A stretch of DNA of 64,000 bases from Prosthecobacter algae (GCF_039542385.1 NZ_BAABIA010000003.1:310001-374000); one strand, 5' to 3'. Counted from the stretch's first letter, positions 1 through 8,821 are shown. The notes: generated from the letters alone by a model not told the origin. Translations and numbers: made by a program.

Positions 1-1552
1 TTGGCTCATCAAGAACGAAAAGGGTGTTCACCAGCGAAGCCCCCAAACAGGTGGTCAGGTTGACCCGTTGCAGCTCACCACCGCTTAACGTGCGGGTCTG
101 CCGATCCAGATGGATGTAGCCCAGGCCTGCGCGCTCCAGGTAGCTGAGACGGCCACAGATTTCATCGCGTAGCATCTGGGTGGCATTGTCCCCAGGGGTG
201 ACTGGCCAGCTCTGGGCAAAAGGCAGCAGTTCAACGACAGGCAGGTTCCACAGATCGGCGATGGTGCGGCCCGCGATGCGGAAGTTGTAGGCGTCTTTTT
301 TCAGGCGGCCACCGTCACAGTCCATGCAGGTGGTGTAGGCGCGAAAACGACTGAGGAAGATGCGCACATGCATCTTGTAGGCGCGGCTTTCCAGCCACCT
401 GAAAAATCCCTTCACGCCATACCATTCGCCATTTTGCCAGGCCTCTTCAGGGTCCGTGCCGGCTCCTTCAATAATCCACTTCTGCTGCGCCTCAGGCAGG
501 TCGCAGAACGAGGTGTCGAGATCCACCCCTTTCTTTTTGGCCGCACGTTCCAGGTCATCCTGGCTCTCACGATAGGTACTGCCGGTAAAGGCCCGCACCA
601 GCCCACCACGGATGCTCAGCGATTCATCCGGCATGGCCTTGCGTAGGTCCAGTCCCAGCGTACGGCCAAAGCCCTTGCAGGTGGGGCAGGCCCCGATGGG
701 GCTGTTAAAGGAAAACAGGCCCGGTGTAGGCGCAGGAATCTGGATATCACAGTCCGCACAGCGCCAGTCGGTGGAAAAAGACAACGTCTCGCTACCCAGC
801 ACGACCGTCATCTGGCCCTTGCCCAGACGCAGGGCTGCCTCAATGGCTTCGCTGAGGCGCGACTTTTGGTTAGGCTCCAGGGGCAGACGGTCCTGAATGA
901 TGAGGGCCACGGCGGGCAGCTTGCGTCCCTTCATCGCCTCAGGCTCATCCGTGCGGATGGATTCGCCGTAAAGCCAGACACGCAGGTAACCCTGGCTTTG
1001 GAGGAAAGGGAAAAAGTCGCCCACCTGGGTGTCCTTCGGCACGGGCACACCAAAACAAACGAGGGCCTGTTTGCCCGCATGGACGGCCATCAGCTCATGC
1101 TGGATGCTTTCTGGCGTTTCCGGCTTCACCGGGCGATGGCACTCGGGGCACTGCCCTTCGGCCAGCCGGGGAAACAGCATCTTCAAGTAGTCATTGATCT
1201 CCGTGATGGTGCCCACGGTGCTGCGGGTGGAGCGGATGTTGTTCACCTGCTCAATGGCAATCGCCGGGGGGATGCCGTGGATGGCATCCACCTTCGGTTT
1301 GTCCATGCGCTCAAAGAACTGGCGCGTGTAAGGGGAGAAGGTCTCCACATACCGGCGCTGGCCCTCAGCATAGATCGTGTCGAAGGCGAGGGAGGACTTG
1401 CCCGAGCCGCTTGGACCCGTGACGACACAGAGTTTTCCCAAGGGCAGATCCAAATCAATCCCTCGCAAGTTGTTCTGCCAGGCCCCACGGACCTGGATGA
1501 CATCGCTGGCGGCTTGGGAAGCAGGAGACTTGGCGGCAGGTTTCTTCGGCAT
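1..1552 (-). CDS. uvrA: Excinuclease ABC subunit UvrA, N-terminal part (runs off the window)
   Basis: DNA-damage recognition ATPase of nucleotide excision repair. About 517 codons are visible from an ATG at 1552; the rest lies before position 1. Seen: Walker A GPSGSGKSS near residue 43, then SLAFDTIYAEGQRRY, the first zinc finger (CADC followed by CPTC in FSFNSPIGACPTC), the CMDCDGGRL element, the ABC signature LSGGE, and a Walker B ending LFVLDEP at the window edge. This matches the first ATPase half of UvrA. The stretch PYTRQFFERMDKPKVDAIHG, followed by IPPAIAIEQ, differs from the usual SAYARQFLGQM-type sequence. From memory it resembles the very long, internally duplicated UvrA proteins of planctomycetes and relatives, but the total length cannot be seen here. 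The N-terminus starts with a short basic Ala/Lys stretch (MPKKPAAK). No partner repair gene is adjacent. Confidence 0.95.
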   Translation of the reverse strand, partial: MPKKPAAKSPASQAASDVIQVRGAWQNNLRGIDLDLPLGKLCVVTGPSGSGKSSLAFDTIYAEGQRRYVETFSPYTRQFFERMDKPKVDAIHGIPPAIAIEQVNNIRSTRSTVGTITEINDYLKMLFPRLAEGQCPECHRPVKPETPESIQHELMAVHAGKQALVCFGVPVPKDTQVGDFFPFLQSQGYLRVWLYGESIRTDEPEAMKGRKLPAVALIIQDRLPLEPNQKSRLSEAIEAALRLGKGQMTVVLGSETLSFSTDWRCADCDIQIPAPTPGLFSFNSPIGACPTCKGFGRTLGLDLRKAMPDESLSIRGGLVRAFTGSTYRESQDDLERAAKKKGVDLDTSFCDLPEAQQKWIIEGAGTDPEEAWQNGEWYGVKGFFRWLESRAYKMHVRIFLSRFRAYTTCMDCDGGRLKKDAYNFRIAGRTIADLWNLPVVELLPFAQSWPVTPGDNATQMLRDEICGRLSYLERAGLGYIHLDRQTRTLSGGELQRVNLTTCLGASLVNTLFVLDEP

Positions 1553-1662
1553 GGGGGAACTGGAAAGTAGAGTTACGTCCCATGCAGTTCAAGTGAACGC
1601 TTGTTTTTAGGTGCAATTCTCTTTTTCCCGGGCAGGCTGCCCCTGGATTCTCCAGTGTCGGC

Positions 1663-2799
1663 TCATTCTGTAGGTCGGGGAGGGGCCAGTTTAAGCTGCA
1701 GCAGCTCAGGAACCTGCGCGGCCTCTCCCTCATAGTCGTTGTGCTCGATCAGGGCCAAACATTGAGGGGACTCCCAAAGCCAGCGGGCAACTTTGCGGTC
1801 CGCGCCGGCCGCCGCAGACGTGTTTTTGGGAGCCATGGCCAGTCTCTGCTTCAGGTGTTGGCCTGCCTTGATGAACTTCTCTCTAAATTTGGACGGTTCG
1901 ATGGCTCCAGAATCGCGGCGGTTGTAAAGGGTGATCGTGACCCGGGCAAGCCGCCCGCCCACAAACTCGACGATGGCTTCCTGAGCTTCCATCTGTTTTG
2001 CCAGGAGGGTAAGGGAGGTGATGCTTCCTGGATTTACTTTCCTGGAAAAGCGCGCCCGTGTTTTTTCAGCACCCAGCCACTCGAATTGTGCTCCTTCTTT
2101 TTGATCAGGAATTCTCACGCGGTACACTTTTTCAAGGTCATCAGGCGAGTAAGTCCAGACTTTGTCAAAATCCAGCAACGCATCCAAATCCACCGGAGCC
2201 GCCACCGTCTGGGGGGCAATGAGAGTGACGGATTTTCGGATGGGAAACGAACTTTCTGTGGGGAAATTGGGATTGAGGATCTCCAACCTCAGTAACTCTG
2301 GCCCGGCCGCGTGAGAGATCAGAATCAATTTGGGTGAATCCCAGCGCCAGATCGGGGACTCTTGCCCTTTGTTCACCATTTTACCCATGGTCGAACGTGC
2401 CCCTAAAAGCTTGTCCAACTCTACCTCCAAGGCCTCACGCACCCCTGCCGAGAGGAGAGTCATTTCGAGTTTATAGAGCTGCCCTTCGTAGGAATAGTGG
2501 GCCCGGAAAAGCTTCACGGGAAAGCGGCTGGGCAGCAAGTGAAGCTGGCATTTTGCATCCGAATTCATGTCGAAGATCCTGCAATCTTCACCGGACTTCA
2601 TCTTCGTGTAGAACCTTTTATATCCGGTAACTCCCATCCCTTCGAAAGGAACGACCATATCCTTTTCACCGATCGCAAAAGGCTCCTCCCAGTTGAGGAG
2701 GGCATCCAGGGCAAAAAGCTTGGGAGTCTGCGCACTGGCTAAGTGGCCGGTGAGCAGAAAGAACAAACCTGCCAGAAAATGAACAGTGCGGTTAAGCAT
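1663..2799 (-). CDS. Secreted protein of unknown function, paralogue of the next gene
   Basis: 378-residue protein, not recognised. It begins with a good signal peptide (MLNRTVHFLAGLFFLLTGHLASA, cleavage before Q). The ATG at 2799 was preferred over an upstream TTG because the signal peptide starts there. The body aligns over its whole length with the N-terminal ~400 residues of the gene at 2824-4620; shared landmarks include a FEWL-x-AEK/VEK-x-RARF block and an xLIEHNDY/xMLEHNDY block near the C-terminus. It therefore looks like the same module without the peptidase domain. It lies 24 bp downstream of its paralogue on the same strand, so co-transcription is likely. No catalytic motif is visible. 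Role unknown; a periplasmic or surface protein acting with the peptidase is an inference. Confidence 0.8.
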   Translation of the reverse strand: MLNRTVHFLAGLFFLLTGHLASAQTPKLFALDALLNWEEPFAIGEKDMVVPFEGMGVTGYKRFYTKMKSGEDCRIFDMNSDAKCQLHLLPSRFPVKLFRAHYSYEGQLYKLEMTLLSAGVREALEVELDKLLGARSTMGKMVNKGQESPIWRWDSPKLILISHAAGPELLRLEILNPNFPTESSFPIRKSVTLIAPQTVAAPVDLDALLDFDKVWTYSPDDLEKVYRVRIPDQKEGAQFEWLGAEKTRARFSRKVNPGSITSLTLLAKQMEAQEAIVEFVGGRLARVTITLYNRRDSGAIEPSKFREKFIKAGQHLKQRLAMAPKNTSAAAGADRKVARWLWESPQCLALIEHNDYEGEAAQVPELLQLKLAPPRPTE

Positions 2800-2823
2800 C
2801 CTGGATACTTTTGGAGTTCTCAA

Positions 2824-4620
2824 TCACAACCCGGACGAAGACAGGGTATACACCCCCAGGGTTGCTTCATATCCTTCTGTTTCGCCCATGCGTTTGAGCT
2901 CGTGCCCAGCACCCCAGGAGTCGCTGAACAGAATTTGGTTTGTCTCTGTGTTGTAGCCGATGATCAGGCGCATGTGCCCACCGGTGGTTTGCCCCTCTGC
3001 TGGCAGCGGGGGCTCCTCAGGGAAGCGACCCAATTCCAGCGCCCAGATCAGCGGAATCCCCTTGTCCACGTATTGTTTGATCAGCAGGGAAAACTGGCGC
3101 TGGGAGACCCGGCGCTTGCCGTCTCCGGAGTTATTCATCAACTGCTTAGGATCAATGTGCGTTTTGAGGGCTACTTTGAAAGTGTCGTCCACTTTGCCCA
3201 GGAAGTAATGCATAGACGCGCCATTCTTCGCTCCTAGCGGTGCCACACGGCTCAGTTGGGTAAACTGGCGCTTATCAAAAGGGATCTGCATGAATTCAAA
3301 CAAGCGCTGGCAGCAGGCAATCTCACTGTAGCCTTCGCTCCCCTGATCCACCATCGGCACCCCCAAAACATAGACATCACCCTCAGGCGTCGCCGTAATT
3401 TTTTTTGCCAGTCCCGTGGGCTGCACGCCGCCAGTCAGACGACCCATGATCCAGTCCCCTTGATCTGGCGCAGCCACTTTCAAGCGCATAAACTCCGGCT
3501 TCCCTGCTGGACCACTGGCGGCGTAATCATTGTGCTCCAGCATGGCGATGCCATGGGCAGTCTTCCACCCCCAGCTCACGGTTTTGACGGTTTGACCAAC
3601 AGAAGCCGATAGATTGGATGGAGACACATTCAAGACCCGTCCCAGGTTTGCGCCAACGTTTCTAAAGGTATTCGTGAAGTCGGTTAATGGAATCCCCTTC
3701 GAAGTGCCCTGGCTGTAAAACGAGAGGGTGGCCCTGGCGGCACGGCCATCCATGAATTCCACCACGACCTCTTCCACTGGCACGGACTTGCCAAAGAGGG
3801 TCAAAACTACATCCACATTCGTGGAGATTTTGCGCAAAAACCTCGCTCTGCTCTTCTCTACATTGAGCCATTCAAACTGCGGAGATTCAGCCTGCTGCCC
3901 AACAACCTTCGGGCGGTATTTCTGTTCAAATTCATCCGGTGTGCAGCGCCACAACTCAGAGAAATTCATGAGGTAGTCCAGATCAGCCTCCACGACTACA
4001 CGGGGTGCGATGGTGATGCTTTCCGTCGGTTTCACCCCAGGCATGCGAGTCAAATTCATGCCAATGAAATCGATCTCAAACTCCATGCTGCCATCCTTCT
4101 GCCTTGAAGAACTGGAATTACCATATAGGCGAGCGACAAAAGAATCCCGCTTCCAATAAATACTGTTCTCACCGACCTCAGGTTTGGCACCAATAACTTC
4201 CTCCAATTTGCTAGAAACAGCCTCAAAAACAGGGATTAAATCTCCTTTGATCCGGGCCCTGAAAGAGCATGAAACAACCTTCGAACCTTTAAGCTGCAAA
4301 TGCATATATGCAGGCTCAAATGTCCCTCCAAAAAGAGTCGTGCGAAGTCGATTGCCCTCGAGATGCCAAGTGACGTTTTGGCTGTGTCCCGACACGGGAT
4401 CTGTCCTTTCTGAGATGCGGCGTTCTTTGATCAGAGGAGCCAACAGAGCTTCCAGCTTGCTGTAAGACACTGGCTCAGAAGATTTAAAGTCAAAAGCCGG
4501 ATCAAGATCAATCGGCAGGGGAGGGGCAGCCTGACAAGACGGCCCGTAAATTCCCAAAAGCATCCCCGTCACTATTAATAACACCCGAATCATATTCCCG
4601 GTTTTTATTAGGAATTTCAT
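2824..4620 (-). CDS. Secreted protein with C-terminal C39-like cysteine peptidase domain
   Basis: 598 residues from the ATG at 4620 (an ATG at 4593 is also possible). Any longer reading would run into the upstream gene and its terminator. The N-terminus is a signal peptide ending ...YGPSCQA-APP. Residues ~30-400 form the module shared with the downstream paralogue. Residues ~420-598 look like a papain/C39-type domain: a Cys-Cys pair at 436/437 after EIA, His549 in GGHMRLIIGYN, and Asp567 in FSDSWGAGH, which is the Cys-His-Asp order of that fold. The substrate is unknown. In known families C39-like domains cut leader peptides or are secreted proteases; here the domain is exported, not part of an ABC transporter. 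Which of the two cysteines is the nucleophile cannot be decided by eye. Confidence 0.8.
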   Translation of the reverse strand: MKFLIKTGNMIRVLLIVTGMLLGIYGPSCQAAPPLPIDLDPAFDFKSSEPVSYSKLEALLAPLIKERRISERTDPVSGHSQNVTWHLEGNRLRTTLFGGTFEPAYMHLQLKGSKVVSCSFRARIKGDLIPVFEAVSSKLEEVIGAKPEVGENSIYWKRDSFVARLYGNSSSSRQKDGSMEFEIDFIGMNLTRMPGVKPTESITIAPRVVVEADLDYLMNFSELWRCTPDEFEQKYRPKVVGQQAESPQFEWLNVEKSRARFLRKISTNVDVVLTLFGKSVPVEEVVVEFMDGRAARATLSFYSQGTSKGIPLTDFTNTFRNVGANLGRVLNVSPSNLSASVGQTVKTVSWGWKTAHGIAMLEHNDYAASGPAGKPEFMRLKVAAPDQGDWIMGRLTGGVQPTGLAKKITATPEGDVYVLGVPMVDQGSEGYSEIACCQRLFEFMQIPFDKRQFTQLSRVAPLGAKNGASMHYFLGKVDDTFKVALKTHIDPKQLMNNSGDGKRRVSQRQFSLLIKQYVDKGIPLIWALELGRFPEEPPLPAEGQTTGGHMRLIIGYNTETNQILFSDSWGAGHELKRMGETEGYEATLGVYTLSSSGL

Positions 4621-4676
4621 TAAAAGGTCAACAATTGAATTCAAACCCTTGTTCTCACGCTTGAAATCCACCCAAC

Positions 4677-4708
4677 AAAAAGCCCGCGCAGCCGAAGCTG
4701 ACGCGGGC
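4677..4708 (-). terminator. Rho-independent terminator after the toroid protein gene
   Basis: Read on the minus strand: GCCCGCG, an unpaired T, CAGC, loop TTCG, GCTG, CGCGGGC, then TTTTTG. The 11-bp stem has a stable UUCG tetraloop and a U tract, 28 bp past the stop codon of the 4736-5902 gene. It separates that operon from the secreted peptidase gene. Confidence 0.9.
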
Positions 4709-4735
4709 GGTAGATTTTTGACGATCCGACAACGA

Positions 4736-5902
4736 TTACAGGCTTTCGTGCACGCGGGCCAGGGCCATGAGCATGTAGGCGGTGGTGAGCGTGGTGTCGC
4801 TTTCCATCCAGCGGCCGGCGCTGTTGGCCCACGAGCCATCGCCCTGCTGGAGGTTCAGCAGCTTAGAGGCAAGGTCGGCACGCCAGTCCACGGTCTTGCC
4901 ATCTTTTGTCTTCAGGTAGTCCACATTGGCAATGGCGAGTGCTTTGGCCATGGTGTGGTAATAGTAGTAAAGGCCCTCAGCCCCGAGGCCGGGATTTTCA
5001 TCCAGCGTGTAGTTTTCGCTCAGCCACTGGATCACGGCCTGCACGCGGGGATCACTCTTGTCCAGCCCGGCGTAGATGAAGCTGAGCATGCCCGCATAGC
5101 TGATGCTGCCATAGCTGCGGAGGGCGGTGCGGCCGTCTGGAGTTTTTACGTCCTTGCCACGGGTTTCACCTGGGCTGTAAACAAAGCCACCAGCATCTGC
5201 CTTGTCCGTGCTGACCCAGGAGGCCTTGTTGGTTTCAGGCCGGTTCTGGCAGTTCTGGATGAACTGGATGGCAGCGCCAAAGTTCAACTGCGGCTCGTTT
5301 TTGCCCGCATCACCTTTGTCAGCCAGGAGAGCCTGGGAGTAATAAAGGGCCTCCAGGGCAAAGTGAGTGTTGGAAAGGTCCGCATGGGCCGGGTTGTTCG
5401 GCTTGGGTGTACCGTAGCCGATGCCGCCATCGAAGGGGTTGTCCTGCTTGCCCTTCTCATCGAAATCATTCTGCTGGCCGATGATGAAACGGCGCGCCGC
5501 CAGGAGCATCTGCTCATCCTGGGGTTTGGGGCTGAGCATGAGGGAGGTGAGGGCCAGCGACGTGTTGTAGTTCGCGCGAGCTTTCACATAGATGCCGCCA
5601 TCAGGCTGCACGTTTTTCAGCAGGAAAGCATAGGCTTTCTCCAGTTCCGGGGAAAGCGCATCCGTTGGCTGACGCCCCGGAGCCAGGAGATGGCTGGTGA
5701 TGGCCAGGGCGGTAAAGGCCACAGGTTCGGCATCGCCCCACTGACCCGTTTCCGCGTTCTGCTTTCCTTTCAGAAAGGCCAGCCCGCGATCATAGGCAAG
5801 GCGGATCTCCTGCTTCAGGGATTCGTGGCGGGCGGGCTGGGTGCCGCTTTGCGCCAAAAGCATAGAGGGCAGCGCAAATGAAAGAACGGTGATCAATTTC
5901 AT
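4736..5902 (-). CDS. Secreted prenyltransferase/squalene-cyclase-like alpha-toroid protein
   Basis: 388 residues with an N-terminal signal peptide (MKLITVLSFALPSMLLAQ). The body is a chain of paired helices with the repeat pattern typical of terpenoid-cyclase/prenyltransferase toroids: ALxFLKGKQ...GQWGD, AYAFLLKNVQPDGGI, LLNLQQGDGSWAN and so on. The cyclase DxDD catalytic motif is not evident, so this is probably one of the exported toroid proteins common in planctomycetes and verrucomicrobia, not a real squalene-hopene cyclase. It overlaps the upstream YdjY-domain gene by 4 bp (ATGA), so the two are translationally coupled and likely act together in the periplasm. The partner or ligand cannot be told from sequence. 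Confidence 0.85.
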   Translation of the reverse strand: MKLITVLSFALPSMLLAQSGTQPARHESLKQEIRLAYDRGLAFLKGKQNAETGQWGDAEPVAFTALAITSHLLAPGRQPTDALSPELEKAYAFLLKNVQPDGGIYVKARANYNTSLALTSLMLSPKPQDEQMLLAARRFIIGQQNDFDEKGKQDNPFDGGIGYGTPKPNNPAHADLSNTHFALEALYYSQALLADKGDAGKNEPQLNFGAAIQFIQNCQNRPETNKASWVSTDKADAGGFVYSPGETRGKDVKTPDGRTALRSYGSISYAGMLSFIYAGLDKSDPRVQAVIQWLSENYTLDENPGLGAEGLYYYYHTMAKALAIANVDYLKTKDGKTVDWRADLASKLLNLQQGDGSWANSAGRWMESDTTLTTAYMLMALARVHESL

Positions 5903-6672
5903 GGTTGGACGGGGGTGATGATGACGGTGACAGGAGTACCGATTTCAGGGATATTGGCAGGAAGCGAGATCCAAAGATCATCGCGCCAGTTGCCTTCAGC
6001 GGGAGAGTTGATGAGAGCGCCACGATCCAGCCAGACAGCGATGATGGAGCCTTCGTGCTGGCCGATGAAGCCACGCTCATCCAGGTAGGAGCCATTGAAA
6101 ATCCAGGACTGCAAATCCGTAGGCGGCTTGTTAGTATCCACATGCTGGACAAAGTCCGCAATCGGGACCGACTTGGTCTCCTTGCCGACTTTCCATTGCA
6201 CATTCACCTTGATCTGGTTTGCCTTCGGTTTGGCCGGGGGCTCTTCTTTCCAAATTTTAGGACGCTCGGCCTCTGGCACCTTGGTCAGCATGCCTTCAGT
6301 CGCGGCCTGATAGTTTGCCAGCAGCAGCGCTACCTGGATGGCCGTGGGGCTAACAGCAGTGGTGAGGACGCTCTCGTGCGTCTTTCCGGTTTCATGGACC
6401 AGGAGATACTCAATGGGAGCCCGCTGCAATTCCACCTTCGCGGGGATGCGCACCTCACGGGTGGAGGCATTGATCCGGATGCCATCCAATTCATATTCTG
6501 TCCCAGAGATCTTTTTCAGCCGTTGTTGGGCCTCCGCCAGTTGTTTGGTGGCATTCTCCTTGGCGCCTTGGCTCACGTCTTGGGCATGAAGTGTCCCCAG
6601 GCTCATCGCGAGTGGAAGAAGGAGGCCGAGAAGACGTGACATGGGCAAAAGCATACGCGGTTGAATGAACAT
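5899..6672 (-). CDS. Secreted YdjY-domain protein
   Basis: 257 residues from the ATG at 6672; internal ATGs at 6654 and 6642 also lead into the same signal peptide (SRLLGLLLPLAMSLGTLHA), and no clear ribosome site separates them. The segment IEYLLVHETGKTHESVL, followed by a region predicting alternating strands, is what I recall as the YdjY domain, a small domain of unknown function frequent in PVC bacteria. Two copies of the core may be present, around residues 65-130 and 160-255. The 3' end overlaps the start of the toroid gene by 4 bp, giving a two-gene operon that ends at the terminator at 4677. Function unknown; exported. Confidence 0.75.
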   Translation of the reverse strand: MFIQPRMLLPMSRLLGLLLPLAMSLGTLHAQDVSQGAKENATKQLAEAQQRLKKISGTEYELDGIRINASTREVRIPAKVELQRAPIEYLLVHETGKTHESVLTTAVSPTAIQVALLLANYQAATEGMLTKVPEAERPKIWKEEPPAKPKANQIKVNVQWKVGKETKSVPIADFVQHVDTNKPPTDLQSWIFNGSYLDERGFIGQHEGSIIAVWLDRGALINSPAEGNWRDDLWISLPANIPEIGTPVTVIITPVQP

Positions 6673-6737
6673 GGACAAACTTGGCCGCAGGTTATGCAGG
6701 ATGCAATGGCAACCCGGACGTGTTTCACTCCAAAAAT

Positions 6738-6770
6738 AAACCGAACGGACAAAGTTTGTCCGTTCGGTTT
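6738..6770. terminator. Perfect 16-bp inverted repeat, bidirectional terminator shape
   Basis: Arms AAACCGAACGGACAAA (6738-6753) and TTTGTCCGTTCGGTTT (6755-6770) are exact reverse complements around a single G. A-rich and T-rich flanks lie on both sides, so a U tract follows the stem in either direction. It lies 35 bp past the stop of the minus-strand zinc peptidase, for which it is the likely terminator. Confidence 0.85.
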
Positions 6771-6804
6771 TTTAGGAGGCCTAATCGAAATAGGACCGAG
6801 CCCA

Positions 6805-7497
6805 TTACTCATCGTCGCCACGGGCACCCGTCATCTGCAGGATGTAATACAGGAAATAGCCGAGGGAACTGACGAAGGCTGCGACATAGGTCAGAGCAGC
6901 CGCATCCAGCACCTTGCTCATGGCATTGTATTCGGGTCCTGCCGAAACGGCCCCGGTGCTGGCGAGCACCTTTTTGGCACGGGCGGTGGCATCAAACTCC
7001 ACCGGCAAGGTCACGAGTTGGAAGAGCATCATGATGCCAAACCCAATCGCCATGATGGTGATGGCGAGCTTGTAAGGGAAGAAGCCGCCCAACATGCCGA
7101 TGAGGGGGATCCACATCACCACCTGGCTGGCAATCTGGGTAATGCCCACCGCCGCCATACGCCACTGGAGAGGAGCGTAAAGCTGCTGATGCTGGATGGC
7201 GTGACCGCATTCATGGGCGGAAATGCCCAGCGCAGCCACGGAGTTACCGTGAAAGTTTTCTTCCGAAAGCACCAGGCGTTTTTGGCCAGGATCATAATGG
7301 TCCACCAGATGCCCGGGCATCGCATGGATGCTCACATCACGGATGTTGTTGAGGTCCAGGATGCGCTGGGCCACCTGCGCGCCGGTGTAGCCGCTGGAGG
7401 CCCGCACCTGGGAATAGCGGTTGTAGGCGCTGCGCACTCGCCAGGAGGCGAGGAGCGAGAGGGCCATGGTTCCGAGGAACAGGAGTATCATTGTCAT
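6805..7497 (-). CDS. Membrane zinc metallopeptidase, YugP/DUF-type (Zn_peptidase_2)
   Basis: 230 residues: an N-terminal membrane helix (MILLFLGTMALSLLA), a soluble segment with the zinc motif HECGH at residues 95-99, and further hydrophobic segments around 115-165 and 205-225. This layout and the flanking GISAHECGHAIQHQ match the YugP family of membrane-bound neutral zinc peptidases, whose substrates are mostly unknown. It is a single gene between the divergent membrane-protein gene at 7643 and its own terminator at 6738. Confidence 0.9.
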   Translation of the reverse strand: MTMILLFLGTMALSLLASWRVRSAYNRYSQVRASSGYTGAQVAQRILDLNNIRDVSIHAMPGHLVDHYDPGQKRLVLSEENFHGNSVAALGISAHECGHAIQHQQLYAPLQWRMAAVGITQIASQVVMWIPLIGMLGGFFPYKLAITIMAIGFGIMMLFQLVTLPVEFDATARAKKVLASTGAVSAGPEYNAMSKVLDAAALTYVAAFVSSLGYFLYYILQMTGARGDDE

Positions 7498-7642
7498 AAT
7501 CTGGATAGTGGGGGGTTGTCGAAAAATACGACTCTGTTGTCATAATCGGCCCTGCCTTTCTTGCCTTTAGAAACAGGACCCAAGTTTGGAATGACAACCC
7601 TGGAAAAACGCAGGTTGCGCAGAGCCGCCGCCGCGTCTCTGA

Positions 7643-8380
7643 ATGGGCATGGAGTCCTCCGCATCAGCCGAATCCGCCAGCGCCATCGTGTGCCGTGTCA
7701 CCCCCTGGTATTTCCGCCGCATGGGCATGATGGCCGCCATGCTGGTCCTCATGGGCCTCTGGTTCCTCTACGACTGGAAATTCGGCTACCATGAGGCCAA
7801 CAAAGTCGCCGACCAGAAGGACTGGTTCGAACAAACGCTGCTGAAGGGTTATGACGAAGCCAAGGCCGCCAACCGGCTGGAGCAGTGGGTGAAGGAAACT
7901 GAGGCAAAAGGTCTCCCTGCGGGGAAAAATGGCGAACCACCGCGCTGGGTCTCCTATGCAGCCGAGCGCGGCTGGAGCGAAAAACCACACCGCTGGACTG
8001 ACCGCGAGATCGCCGGACAGTTCTGGTGGGGCAGCGGCACCATCGCCATCGGGTTGCTCGTCGCCCTCACCATGCTGCTGAACCGCAACCGGGTGCTGCG
8101 TGCCGGGGCAGATCACTGGATCACTCCCCAGGGCACGAAGATCTCTTTTGCGCAGGTCTTTCGGGTGGACAAACGCAAGTGGGACAACAAGGGCCTCGCT
8201 TATGCCTGGTATCGGCAGGCGCCGGACTCGCCCGAAAAAAAGGCCGTTCTCGACGATTTCAAATTCGACGGCACAGGCCGTGTTCTGGAGCGTCTGCTAG
8301 CCAACTTCAAAGGCGAACTGATCGACAAGGTGCCCGATGCCGACACCCCGACACCTGCCGATCCGAGTCAAGCTAACTGA
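7643..8380 (+). CDS. Two-helix membrane protein, unrecognised
   Basis: 245 residues from the ATG at 7643 (an in-frame ATG at 7649 is equally possible). One hydrophobic helix lies near residues 28-45 (GMMAAMLVLMGLWFLYDW) and a second near 132-148 (GTIAIGLLVALTMLL). Between them is a ~85-residue charged, probably helical segment, and after the second a ~95-residue soluble tail rich in charged residues that ends in Pro/Asp/Thr. I do not recognise the family and see no catalytic motif. Divergent from the YugP-type peptidase (145 bp apart) and upstream of acpP by about 100 bp. Confidence 0.75.
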   Translation: MGMESSASAESASAIVCRVTPWYFRRMGMMAAMLVLMGLWFLYDWKFGYHEANKVADQKDWFEQTLLKGYDEAKAANRLEQWVKETEAKGLPAGKNGEPPRWVSYAAERGWSEKPHRWTDREIAGQFWWGSGTIAIGLLVALTMLLNRNRVLRAGADHWITPQGTKISFAQVFRVDKRKWDNKGLAYAWYRQAPDSPEKKAVLDDFKFDGTGRVLERLLANFKGELIDKVPDADTPTPADPSQAN

Positions 8381-8415
8381 CCAGATTTGTTTATCCTCCG
8401 TCAGCATGTGAAAAA

Positions 8416-8433
8416 AAGAGCGAATTCGCTCTT
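8416..8433 (-). terminator. Palindrome upstream of acpP, possible minus-oriented terminator or operator
   Basis: AAGAGCGAATTCGCTCTT is a perfect 18-bp palindrome (7-bp stem with AATT loop). On the minus strand it is followed by seven T residues, a terminator shape, but no minus-strand gene ends here. On the plus strand no U tract follows. It may block antisense transcription or bind a regulator of acpP. Confidence 0.4.
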
Positions 8434-8484
8434 GCCAAATAATAACCAGCCGCTACCTCTCCGCCGCACATCCCCCTTCAATCT

Positions 8485-8724
8485 ATGGCAGACAACATCC
8501 AAGAAAAAGTCCGTGACATCATCGTCGAACAGCTCGGCGTGAACCCTGAGCAGGTGACCCCTGAAGCCAAGTTCATCGAAGATCTGGGCGCTGATTCCCT
8601 GGACACCGTGGAGCTGGTGATGGCCTTCGAAGAAGAGTTCGGCATCGACGTCCCTGATGAAGAAGCTGAAAAGCTTCAGTCCGTGGGCGACGTGGTCCGC
8701 TACGTCGAAGAAAACGCCGAGTAA
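8485..8724 (+). CDS. acpP: Acyl carrier protein
   Basis: 79-residue acidic four-helix protein that carries growing acyl chains on a phosphopantetheine arm in fatty-acid synthesis. The attachment serine is in the invariant [10 protein letters not shown] motif near residue 37. Helix III ([20 protein letters not shown]) and the length are typical. Unlike many bacteria it is not adjacent to fabF, fabG or fabD; the downstream gene is a membrane protease separated by a strong terminator. Confidence 0.97.
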   Translation: MADNIQEKVRDIIVEQLGVNPEQVTPEAKFIEDLGADSLDTVELVMAFEEEFGIDVPDEEAEKLQSVGDVVRYVEENAE

Positions 8725-8749
8725 TCCTCGTTTTCCGAGTTCATTTCAG

Positions 8750-8776
8750 AAAGCAGACGGGAAACCGTCTGCTTTT
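8750..8776 (+). terminator. Rho-independent terminator after acpP
   Basis: AAAGCAGACGG, loop GAAA, CCGTCTGCTTT followed by more T residues, 26 bp past the acpP stop codon. Textbook stem with GNRA loop. Confidence 0.93.
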
Positions 8777-8821
8777 TTGTTGTTGGACTTTGGCCCCAAG
8801 CTCAGGAAGCACTTCCATCTC

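Noticed and set aside
4736..5902. Squalene-hopene cyclase
   Set aside because: Signal peptide, short length and no evident DxDD motif.
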